From the NCBI GenBank assembly GCA_029706075.1, contig JAINUG010000007.1:8061501-8125500 (forward strand): a DNA stretch of 64,000 bases, read 5' to 3'. Origin of the DNA: Aldrovandia affinis. Taxonomy: Eukaryota > Chordata > Actinopteri > Notacanthiformes > Halosauridae. A program made the position numbers and the translations under genes. The notes under the pieces are model-generated. The model was not told the origin of the DNA. It did no database searches and saw only the letters and a program-made list of their open reading frames with translations. This document shows positions 21,923-30,782 of the stretch, piece by piece; position 1 is the stretch's first letter, and every line of letters starts with the position of its first letter.

Positions 21923-22390
21923 CCCTTTGCTGTGATAACAGCCTCACGAACATGGGCCATTCGGTTAATACGTTTCAGCAGGAAATCACCTGATATGTCT
22001 TCCCAGCTCTCCTGCCGCAGTTCCCTTGTGGGTTGCTTTGCTTTGACTGTTCTGTCCAGTTCATCCCATACAAGTTCTATGGGATTGAGGTTTGGACACT
22101 GGGCAGGCCAGGGGCCTCATTTATAAAAAGTTGCGTAGAAACCATCCTATATTTGATCAAAGATCATTTCTGAAATGTGCGTAAGTGTGATTCAGAGAAA
22201 CTGAACGTACGCACAAAAAAACGTGCGTACGCCAGTCCCCCAGATGTGAAATCTATAAATCGCAAATGATCTTGAAATTGTGCGTAGCTGAATGGTTTTA
22301 GATCTCCGCCTTGTAAATGCCCCCTAATTAATATCATTAGCATATAAAGGAGCTCGAATCAAAACACAAATCCTCTACTTGATATTGGCG

Positions 22391-22663
22391 ATGGCTAATA
22401 ATTTTAGCGAGGCCGAAATCGAGGTCTTGTTGGCGGAGGTGCAGATGCGTGCAGGGACGCTGTTTGGGAGCCTTTCCAGTGGCTTTACCAGTACAACCAA
22501 GTACGTGGCCTGGCAGTCTGTAGCCCAGGCTGTGAACGAGGTGTGGGGGCAGCAAAGGTCCCTGAAGGACGTAAAGAAAAAGTGGTCTGATTTAAAACTG
22601 AGGTCAAAATCTAATAACTCGTTCCCTTTATATTGCGCGGTTGGCGATATCTTCAAGAAGTGA
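22391..22663 (+). CDS. Harbinger-type Myb/SANT-like DNA-binding protein (short)
   Basis: 90 residues from MANNFSEAEIEVLLAEVQ to VGDIFKK, open, with a normal stop. The tri-helix Myb/SANT-like pattern is clear: FSEAEIEVLLAEVQ, then WQSVAQAVNEVWGQQRSLKD, then VKKKWSDLKLRSK. PIF/Harbinger transposons encode such a second protein, which helps their transposase reach the nucleus and the DNA ends. Family members are usually longer (about 150-300 residues), and the frame here ends soon after the domain. An in-frame Met three codons upstream (22379) is less likely, because MANNF fits the family start. Promoter not evident. Whether it is expressed is unknown. Confidence 0.75.
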   Translation: MANNFSEAEIEVLLAEVQMRAGTLFGSLSSGFTSTTKYVAWQSVAQAVNEVWGQQRSLKDVKKKWSDLKLRSKSNNSFPLYCAVGDIFKK

Positions 22664-22935
22664 CAATGCTGCCATTCTTCCTCTTGCAAACCACTGCATT
22701 ATTGGACATTTTATAGCCTACAGATTGACCGAAATGTTTTACACGCGTGGAACCATAATATGTATTAAATAGATTTCAAGGATGTGTCAATTATGCTAAT
22801 TGGGGTAGTTTTGGAAAACCAATGTGTGTTTTTGTTTTGTTTTCCACAAGTGGCTTAGCTTATGTTGTTTTAATTTATTAATACATTTATTGTGCAAACC
22901 ATTACGTATAGCCTAAGCAATGTGTTCAATCTGGT

Positions 22936-22971
22936 AATACTACTACTACTACTAATAATAATAATAATAAT
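22936..22971. repeat. (CTA)n(ATA)n microsatellite
   Basis: Trinucleotide run inside the Harbinger-like element. Confidence 0.9.
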
Positions 22972-23028
22972 TATGACGAAACGATTAGGCAGCAGACGAC
23001 ATGTTGGCGCTGTTAGATTTCCGAATAC

Positions 23029-23431
23029 ATTTTACATTACATTTACATTTTAAGCATTTAGCAGATGCTCTTATCCAGAGCGACTTACAATATGTACATT
23101 AATACATGGTAGGAACAATCATAGTACGCGCAAGAGATCAGTGCAGTAATACAGCAATAGACCATTGCAGGCAGCTGGGTACCATACCTGTAACACTGGG
23201 AAGGAAAAGGTTATACTTTTTTTTTTTTTTATGGAGTAAGCAGGGGTATATAGTGTTGAGCAAGTGGTGATGACAATTAGCTAGATGTACAGAATTCAGT
23301 CAGTGGTAGTGGAGTCTGAAAAGGTGGGTTTTGAGTCTCTTGTGGAAGATCGCAAGTGATTCCGCGGTCCTGACCAATTGCGGAAGGTAGTTACACCAGC
23401 GAGGGGTCATGACAGAGAAGAGACGAGACCG
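23029..23431 (-). mobile_element. L2 LINE 3' end with target duplication
   Basis: On the minus strand it ends with tgtaagtcgctctggataag and agcatctgctaaatg, the L2 3' hairpin tail, then an attta-type tail. The upstream part encodes a LINE C terminus: PRWCNYLPQLVRTAESLAIF then HKRLKTHLFRL (23300-23400). CGAATAC flanks both sides (23022-23028, 23432-23438), consistent with target-primed insertion. A 5'-truncated copy, second-level guest inside the Harbinger element. Confidence 0.85.
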
Positions 23432-23799
23432 CGAATACCTGCAGTACTCCAACATTGCCACAAGGAAACGTGCGTACGCCAAGTTGAAACCTGACGTGGA
23501 GCTGAGTACTTTTCCACGTCAAAGACCGTTTTTATAAATCTGAACTTTGGCGTGGATTTGAGCGTACGCACGTTCTAAGATCAAATCTGTGCGTAGGTAC
23601 GTTTTATAAATGAGGCCCCAGGTCCTTAGTTTGAGTTGTCCTTCGCATTCCCCCTTCACCAGATAGTTCTTGCACAACTTCAAGGTGTGTTTCGGGTCGT
23701 TATCTTGCACAAGAATGAAGGAGTGCCTGCTTAGCCGTAGTCCAGATGGAAAGTGTACTCAAACTTTTGACTGGTACTGTATATATGTATATGTATGTG

Positions 23800-24290
23800 C
23801 AGGTAACTGCTAAAATGAAGGAAATACTTGAAGGGTTCTGGCAGCTCTGTTATGGTGTGGAGTGAACTTTTCTGCTATGGTTTAGGTCCACTCAACCCCT
23901 TAGAGGGTCAGGCAGACACCAATAAATACAAAGCCATTCTGAGTGATCACCTTCATCCTATGGTGAAGCATTTCTATCCTGATGGGAGTGGTCTTTTCCA
24001 GGATGAATATGTCCCCAACCACAGGGCACGAGTGGTCACTGAATGGCTTGATGAACATGAAAATTATGTAAACCATATGTCATGGCCACCCAAGTCACGT
24101 GTCTCCAGATGTCTACCCAATTGAACACTCATAGGAGATTCTGGAGCAGACAGCATTTTCCACCACCACAAAACACCAACTGATGGAAGTTCTCATGAAC
24201 GGTTGGTGTTGCACACCTCCAATAGTTCCAGAAACTTGTAGAATCTATGCCAAGGCACATTGAAGCTGTGGCTCATTTGTCAGATAGCAG
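23800..24290 (+). mobile_element. Tc1-G, internally deleted Tc1 fragment
   Basis: The left terminus caggtaactgctaaaatgaa, then ggaaatacttga, is joined directly to the middle of a transposase: GSSVMVWSELFCYGLGPL, SDHLHPMVKHFYPDGSG, LFQDEYVPNHRARVVTEWL and MSWPPKS. The N-terminal two thirds are deleted, the third catalytic block is damaged, and the right inverted repeat is absent. Confidence 0.85.
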
Positions 24291-24585
24291 TTGTGTGTGT
24301 GTATACATATATATACAGTATATATACACTGCTCAAATAAATTAAGGGAACACTTAAATCACACATCGCGGATCTTGATGAACGACATATTCAAGTTGAA
24401 AATCTTTATTGATTACATTGTGTACTTCGTCGAGAACAAAATGACGTAAGAACGGTCAATGGAAACCAAAATCATTAACCCATTGACGGCTGGATTCAAA
24501 ATCACACCGAAAATCAAAGTGAAAAATTAAGATCACAGACTGATCCAACTTGTGTGAATTTCATCACGACAACTCATAATGTGGC

Positions 24586-25538
24586 TCAGTAGTGTGTATG
24601 GCCCCCACGTGCCTGTATGCACTCCAGACAACGTCTGGGCATGCTCCTGATGAGACGGCGGATGGTGTCCTGGGGGGATCTCCTCCCAGACCTGGATCAG
24701 GACATCAGTGAGCTCCTGGACAGTCTGTGGCGCGACTTGGCGGCAGCGAATGCACCGGTACATAACATCCCAGACGTGCTCAATTGGATTCAGGTCTGGG
24801 GAATGTGAGGGCCAGTCAATGGCATCAAGGCCTTCGTCATCCAGGAACTGCCTACACACTCTGGCCACATGAGGCTGGGCATTGTCCTGCATCAGGAGGA
24901 ACCCAGGGTCCACTGCACCAGCGTAAGGTTTGACAATGGGTCTGAGGATTTCATCCCGGTACCTAACAGCAGTCAGTGTACCGTTGGCTAGCACGTGGAG
25001 GTTTGTGCGGCCCTCCAAGGATATGCCTCCCCAGACCATCACTGACCCACGGCGTCTCCAGACTCTTTCATGTTTGTCACATGTGCTCAGTGTAAACCTG
25101 CTCTCATCTGTGAAGAGAACGGGGCACCAATGGCGAACCTGCCAATTCTGGTGTTCTCTGGCAAATGCCAATCGAGCTGCACGGTGCTGGGCTGTGAGCA
25201 CAGGGCGTCGGGCCCTCATGGAGTCTGTTTCTGACAGTTTGGTCAAAAACATGCACACGAGTAGCCCACTGGAGGTCATTTTGTAGGGCTCTGGCAGTGC
25301 TCCTCCTGTTCCTCCTCTCACAAAGGAGCAGATACCGGTCCTGCCGCTGGGTTGTTGCCCTTCTACGGCCCTGTCCAGCTCTCCTCGTGTAATAGCCCGT
25401 CTCCCGGTATCTCCTCCACGTTCTTGAGACTGTGCTGGGAGACACAGCAAACCTTCTTGTGATGGCAGGTATGGATGTGCCATCCTGGAGGAGCTGGACT
25501 ACCTGTGCAACCTGAATGGGCTGCAGGTACCGCCTCAT
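24586..25538 (-). pseudogene. Tc1-H transposase, lightly damaged
   Basis: Starts [20 protein letters not shown] at 25538. [22 protein letters not shown]. Hook region: [20 protein letters not shown]. Catalytic blocks: [33 protein letters not shown] and [14 protein letters not shown]. Damage seen: a frameshift near 25240 (after VRNRLHE) and another near 24690 close to the C terminus, after VWEEIPP. There is also an in-frame loss of roughly 20 residues between HERVWRR and GSVMVWGG. The original C terminus QARGGHTHY with TGA is still present at 24586. The DDE triad is intact. Confidence 0.92.
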
Positions 25539-25746
25539 GCTACCAGTAGTGACAAGGGCACTAGCATTATGCTAGAGAAAACTAGAGAAAAGTCAGTCAG
25601 GAAGGATAAGGAGAGAGAAATGTCGCCACCACCTGCAAAACCATTTACTTTTTGGGGGTTGTCTTGCTGTTGCCTCTCCTGTCCACCTGTTGTCACTTTC
25701 ATTTGCACCAAAGCAGGTGAAATTGATTCACAATCGTTTATGCTTC

Positions 25747-26239
25747 TGTGGAGGGCGTCGGTCTCGGCGACGTGGGAGTGGCATGGTTGCCTGTGTCTTT
25801 ACATGTTGTGGAGGCCTTTGGAGCAGGTAGACTTTCCGGGGGCAGGTTTGGCAAGAGTGGAGAGTGGCGCGTGTCTCTGTATGAATGGGTTGAAAAGAGC
25901 ACTCGGAATGCAAAGTTCGAGTGTCTCAGTATGCATGGGTGGGAAGCACTTGAAAGGTCACTGGATATGTGTGTGCCTGGGAGGTTCCAGGGGAACTCCG
26001 GAAGAAGAGGCGCGGTGTCCCATAAGTTATGATTATGATGATGTTTTTACCCGAAAGCTTCGCAGCGAGTAGGGTGAAGATTTTGTGTTTGTGTTTGTGT
26101 TATATGTTAACCTGCTACTCCCAGACATGGGGGAGAGACAGAAAAGAATAAATACAAATCCGGTCCGTAGACCGGCAAACTCCACTTTGTCTCCAGACTG
26201 CTCTGTTCCCATCCAGGGTTTGTCACATGGCGTGTGACA
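25747..26239 (+). mobile_element. Solo LTR (LTR-retroelement fossil) inside Tc1-H
   Basis: A 493-bp segment beginning TGTGGAGG and ending GTGTGACA, flanked by identical GCTTC copies (25742-25746, 26240-26244). TG...CA ends plus a 5-bp target duplication mark an LTR. An aataaa lies near 26144. No internal region remains, as expected after recombination between two LTRs. Family (Gypsy-like or ERV) is not determinable. It is younger than Tc1-H because it interrupts it. Confidence 0.82.
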
Positions 26240-26342
26240 GCTTCCTAACTGGACAGATTGATATTCCAGAAGTTTAATTGACTTGGTGTTATACTGTGAT
26301 GATTAAGTGTTCCCTTAATTTCTTTGAGCAGTGTATATGTAT

Positions 26343-26347
<5 letters not shown>

Positions 26348-26379
<32 letters not shown>
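26348..26379. repeat. (TA)n microsatellite
   Basis: TA/TG repeat abutting the right end of Tc1-H. Confidence 0.9.
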
Positions 26380-26384
<5 letters not shown>

Positions 26385-26386
<2 letters not shown>

Positions 26387-27075
26387 CAACCAAGGGTGTG
26401 GGGTTTCCACTCCGCCAATAATTGATAACTTAATCAATAAACAACGGTAAAATGGAGACAGTTCAAAAGTAAAAGTAAAACGAGATTTATTGATTACACC
26501 GGAGTATTCCGTGGAAGGAAATGCCGCTCCCGTGGCAGGGAAACACGGCTTGCAACAAATGTCACTGGAAATACAACAATGTCCACAAACTTTCGCTCTC
26601 GTTGTTGTGTTGTCCGTGATCCAATTCCGTAGTCGTTGTCCGTTCTGGGGTAAATCCTTTGTCGTCGTCCAATCCGTTGTCTTTTATCCAAAAAAAGAAT
26701 CCGCCGTTTGCCACAAAATAATAATCCCAAAATCTAGGCGGTGCCCAGGTTCCTTCTCTGATCCTTGCCCCTGTCATCCTGTCCAGTTTCGGCCTTTCCC
26801 GGGTTCGGACCGAGGCTTCTGGCTTCTCAGGTTCGGGTCGGGCGGGTCGGCTGCTGCGCAGGACCTCTACAGCGGCTTGGTATCCCTCCACCAGCGCCAC
26901 TAGTTCATCGGCGCTCTGGGGGTTCACCTGGCTTGCCAATTTCTTGGCTTCAAAAGGTAGGGAGCGCAAAAATGTGTCAATTACAAATCGTTCCATGGGC
27001 GTTAGGGCAGTCGGTTCCATGGTCATCCAGTTCTTGGCCAAGCGGATCAGGTCGTGCATCTGGGCTCAGGGCGGT
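26385..27075 (-). mobile_element. Ty3/Gypsy-like fossil: gag fragment and probable LTR piece
   Basis: On the minus strand 26880-27060 encodes a SCAN/capsid-C-terminal-like domain, with LIRLAKNWM, MERFVIDTFLRSLP and ADELVALVEGYQAA. It is followed by a proline/arginine-rich stretch, as in gag of Gypsy (Gmr1-type) retroelements and host SCAN genes. The left part, 26385-26510, may be LTR-derived. No pol or envelope region is present, so this is a broken, much-deleted remnant. Confidence 0.6.
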
Positions 27076-27784
27076 AAGGTAGCGTCGATTCATTTGTTAT
27101 TTTCATGATTTGAGTTTATATTTTGTATGCCGCCCATTGACTGCATGCGAGGACTCCGGTTCTTTTTACAGGTGCTTTAATGATGAACTTCAACGTGCAT
27201 GTCAGAATGGAAGCTAGCATTGAATCAAACTAGCACCATCTAGCACCACCGCACCACCGCAACACCGTAGAACTACAATACAGACAAACAAAATAAACAT
27301 GAAACATACATTTGACTTGCTAATGTTATACAAATGGTATGAAAATGAAAGAAAAGATACAATACGAACCACTTTGGCCTGCTTGTAGATCAATGGGGGG
27401 GTTGACTTCTGAAAATCTTTATAACCTTGCCGCTATATATACAACAAGCACAATGTCGGCCATTACATGCATTCCTCTGACTAATAAAAAATGACGAACA
27501 TGCAAGAGATAGATGAAACCGGAAACTACTTAATCACATTATGAAAAGACAATTAGAAAAATACGAGTGACCTCTAGTGGTCAGTGACCGCAGTTACATT
27601 TTGAGACCTACATTGTTAAAAGAAAGTGTTTTATTTTACCATCTCTTTTTTTTCCTTATTTGTAGGCTTTCCAACAACAACAAAAAACAATGTTTCTTTT
27701 CTTCTAACTTAATGTAATTGTTAAATGGAAAGCAATAAATAACAAACTCACAACTGCAACTAGGCCTTTTTCATTTATGTTCGT
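27076..27784. other. Unassigned repeat-like intron
   Basis: Contains tagcaccatctagcaccacc-type short repeats (27228-27265) and cgagtgacctctagtggtca (27565), a phrase of the kind often found in LTR or MITE ends. No family could be named. Confidence 0.35.
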
Positions 27785-28712
27785 CATGCAGTAGGCCTAC
27801 ATGTGTCACCCTGAAGTGTGCATCACAAACCACCTGGATATTAATGGAGTGGACCCCCTTCCGATTCACATAAATGATACCATGTTCAGATGGTGCGCAC
27901 AACTGCACATGTGTGCAGGGAATCCACATTGTGTATAAAAATCCTGTTTAGTTCTCTGCTGGCTGTCGGGTGTAAGAAAAGTAATAAACTAATTTGCATG
28001 TTGGACAAGACTGGAAGAAACTGTATGTACAGCCGAACTAATAACTGTCTGGCAAACACCAGCTACCAAACCCAGAGTATCGCTCACGGTATTGCCTTCG
28101 CATATCGCCTATCGCATTTTCTGTAGCGCAAATGGAAAGAATAAAACCCTTTCACATAAGAAAAACAATGTGTATACAAACATGCATTTATTTATCAGGT
28201 GTATCTTACTGAACGGTAGCAATGGTTGGCCTGCTGGCTTCAGTCTTTCATGTCTATGCATTGAATAACCACAAGCTGTGGTGAAATAGTTTTTAGCTTA
28301 ATTGATTACACTTGCAAGTTACCCATGGATTGGACGATTTGCCTCAAAGTGGGGGAAAATTCACAATATTCACAAAACATTCTCATGTGATTTCCGATAA
28401 CCTTATGTTCATATGGGCGCATCAATAAAGTCACCAAATTGCACAGAGCGCCAGCGTTTGCGCTAAGAGGTGGTCTAGTTGGACGTTAACGCAAGCGCAT
28501 TATTTGACACCAAACTTGCATAGCGCTGACTGTTTTCATAGTCACACCCCCTATTGCGCTGCCCAGCCCATAGTCGCCCAACGCCTTCATTGCGCACCAC
28601 GAAATTGCCAAACTCGGCGGAGACGGGAAATATTCTGTTTGCGACAGACGAAACTGGCAATTCGCCTGTGCTAGGGCATAACACCGCTTAGCGCCAGCAC
28701 GAAAATAGGGCC
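27785..28712 (-). mobile_element. PIF/Harbinger autonomous-type remnant
   Basis: On the minus strand the right end reads agggccctattttcgtgctg followed by gcgctaag (from 28712), a transposon-type terminus with repeated GCGC motifs. About 27795-27875 encodes YVNRKGVHSINIQVVCDAHF, the HARBI1-type catalytic region just after the first Asp block. Upstream fragments such as YTQCGFPAHV (about 27925) and MRRQYRE-type helices (about 28090) fit the same protein in other frames. Several frame breaks. No left terminus found. Confidence 0.7.
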
Positions 28713-28979
28713 CTCAGAGTTATTAAAAAAAGGCCTTTTTCAGGGAACAAGTAATGGGTTACAACTTTCAGCTGTTCTGCAGCAATAAATTAAGTCTTGA
28801 AAGTTGATGTAAACAATTCCTGCAGGTGTCCCAACTTTTGTTGATGACTTACAAACCCTCTGTATAAAAGCAGTGTTGGACAGTGACTCTTACTGTTATA
28901 GACTGGTGTTTGGACAATATTGCACTGCAGGAAGTAGTGTATTGCTATCATAATTAGAGAGAGAAAGGCAATTAACAAA

Positions 28980-29943
28980 GTAAGACAGACAGACCATTAT
29001 AACCCTTAAAAGTGGAGGTCTTTCCTTTAGAGAAATTGCAAAGAAGGCCAAGGTGTCAGTGAGTACCGTCTCCTACACCATCAAAAGGCACTTGGAAACT
29101 GGAGTAAACTCTGACAGGAAGAGGTCTGGCAGACCCAAAGCCACAAAAAAATCAGAAGACAAGTTTCTGAGAGCATGATAGGCGGCTCACAGGACAACAG
29201 CTTTAAGCACAGGTTAACACTGGTCGAAGTAAGGAAGTCTCAGTTTCAACTGTGAAGAGAAGACTTTGGCTGCAGGTTTGACAGGTCGAGTGACAGTAAG
29301 AAAGCCATTGCTTTGATGGCAAAATAAGAAAAAGAGGCTTATCTGGGCCATGAAGCACCGCCAGTGGACTACTGAAGACTGGAAGAAAGTCTCATGGACC
29401 GATTAATCATAATTTGATATCTTCGGTTCATCACGCAGGGTTTTTGTACGCCGTCGAGTAGGCGAAAGGATGGTTCTTCAGTGTGTGACACCAACTGTCA
29501 AACATGGAGGAGGAAGCGTGATGGTCTGGGGCTCCTTTGCTGGATCCAGAGTCGGTGACTTGCACAGAGTGACTGGCACCCTGAACCAAAAGGGCTACCA
29601 CAGCATTTTGCAGCGCCATGCAATACCCTCTGGTCTACGCCTAGTTAGTCAGGGGTTCATCCTACAGCAAGATAATGACCCAAAACATACCTACCTTAGA
29701 AGAAAAGAACAAGACGGTAGGCTTCAAATCATGGAATGGCCAGCACAGTCTCCAGACTTAAACCCCATCGAGCTGGTTTGGGATGAACTGGACAGAAGGG
29801 TGAAAGCAAAGCAACCTACAAGTGCACATTTGTGGGAACTTCTGCAACAGTTTTGGGAAGAACTTTCCGAAGAATATTTGATTTCCATTGTAGAAATAAT
29901 GCCACGAGTGTGTTCGGCTGTTATATCTGCAAAAGGTGGCTAG
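28980..29943 (+). pseudogene. Tc1-I transposase pseudogene
   Basis: N-terminal pieces: REIAKKAKVSVSTVSYTIKR (29030-29090) and SDRKRSGRPKATKKS (29110-29155), followed by a stop near 29178. The C-terminal two thirds form one long frame from MVLQCVTPTVKHGGGSVMVW (29470) to ICNSAVISAKGG-type residues ending at 29943. It has LQQDNDPKHTYLRRKEQD and [20 protein letters not shown] deletion before YLRRKEQD removes part of the usual spacing between Asp and Glu. The first Asp block (about 29395-29420) is damaged. Confidence 0.85.
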
Positions 29944-30026
29944 GTCAAAATTTTTGATTTTGATTCAATTTTGTTAAACAAAACAATTCCATTATTTATT
30001 TTTTATCTCCAATTGTTTATTTGTTC

Positions 30027-30162
30027 CTGCGATGGATTGGCGACCTGTCCAGGGTGTATTCCTGCCTCTCGCCCGGAACGCATGCTGGGATAGGCTCCAG
30101 CCCCCGCGACCCTGACCAGGAATAAGCGGCTTAGATAATGGATGGATGGATGGATGGATGGA
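30027..30162 (+). mobile_element. Short LINE 3' tail with 13-bp target duplication
   Basis: A 136-bp insert, ctgcgatggattggcgacct ... gggataggctccagcccccg ... ending in (GATG)n. It is flanked by identical tgtttatttgttc copies (30014-30026, 30163-30175). This sequence is the 3' end of a very common fish non-LTR element; its clade (L2 or RTE type) is not certain to me. Extreme 5' truncation. Confidence 0.88.
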
Positions 30163-30271
30163 TGTTTATTTGTTCTATGCTTTAATTTCAGAGTACATTG
30201 AAACATTAAACTGCGTAAATTTAAATTAAAAATTTAAATTGACCGGTAGTGTATATATACAGTATATACAG

Positions 30272-30275
<4 letters not shown>

Positions 30276-30345
<70 letters not shown>
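30276..30345. repeat. (CA)n microsatellite
   Basis: About 34 CA units, adjoining the terminal TA of Tc1-I through tatatacagtatatac. Confidence 0.97.
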
Positions 30346-30347
<2 letters not shown>

Positions 30348-30782
30348 AAACACCAAATGAAAAATAACTCATATTTAATCAGTAATTCGATCGCAATTAA
30401 AAATATCTATATGAATTACCAATATGTTTCTGCTATAAAAGACGTTTTAAAATCAAAACTTTAATTTTCTAAGTTTCTGAAAACATGAGAGAACATGAGA
30501 CATCTAACAGATTTTAAGAACATGAGAACAGGCCGTTTGGCCCATCTAGGCTCGTCATGTCCTAATCTAAAGAGTATCTAGTACTATATCTACCCTGGAC
30601 TTGAATAGCCCAAGTGTTTCTGCCTCTACTACCCGACCTGGCAAGCTGTTCCAGGCATTGACATCTCTCTGTGTAAAGAAAAACGTCCTAATATCTGTGC
30701 GGAATTTGCCTTTAACTAATTTCCACCTGTGGCCTCTTGTTCTGCTGACCCCATCTTAAAAAATCTTTGGTATTTCACTTTG

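Larger units (their letters stand above)
22112..23618 (+). mobile_element. PIF/Harbinger-like element inserted in Tc1-F
   Basis: Inverted ends gggcctcatttataaa (22112 and, inverted, 23618), each flanked by CAG (22109-22111, 23619-23621), a 3-bp duplication as expected for PIF/Harbinger. Because the ends are GC-rich, a 5-bp CCAGG duplication with slightly shorter ends is equally readable. Subterminal sequence holds repeated acgtacgcac / gtgcgtacgc motifs in both arms. It carries a Myb/SANT-like gene but no DDE transposase, so it is non-autonomous. It also contains an L2 LINE tail. Confidence 0.82.
21920..23779 (-). mobile_element. Tc1-F fragment, interrupted by a Harbinger element
   Basis: On the minus strand the right end starts cagtaccagtcaaaagtttg at 23779 and leads quickly to LVQDNDPKHTLKLCKNYL (about 23700), so most of the N-terminal transposase has been deleted. 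The frame resumes left of the insert (22110 down) as CPVSKPQSHRTCMG-type sequence with the family's NPIELVWDEL block in another frame, and ends near MAHVREAVITAKG (about 21930). The left inverted repeat is lost at the TA microsatellite. Confidence 0.85.
24327..26333 (-). mobile_element. Tc1-H, near-complete, carries a solo LTR
   Basis: Ends cactgctcaaataaattaag (24327) and its inverted partner, cttaatttctttgagcagtg (26333), each bordered by TA. It encodes a minus-strand transposase (24586-25538). Without the 493-bp solo LTR and one 5-bp target copy it is about 1.51 kb. Confidence 0.93.
28713..30252 (+). mobile_element. Tc1-I, 5'-truncated, carries a LINE tail
   Basis: The right end atttaaattgaccggtagtg, then ta (30252), is a Tc1 terminus. 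The left inverted repeat is missing because the element begins against the Harbinger remnant at about 28713. A 136-bp LINE tail interrupts the right inverted repeat. The transposase is listed separately. Confidence 0.85.

Noticed and set aside
25569-26072. 167-residue ORF on the + strand
   Set aside because: It runs from Tc1-H sequence into the solo LTR. No domain, and the start and body belong to different elements.
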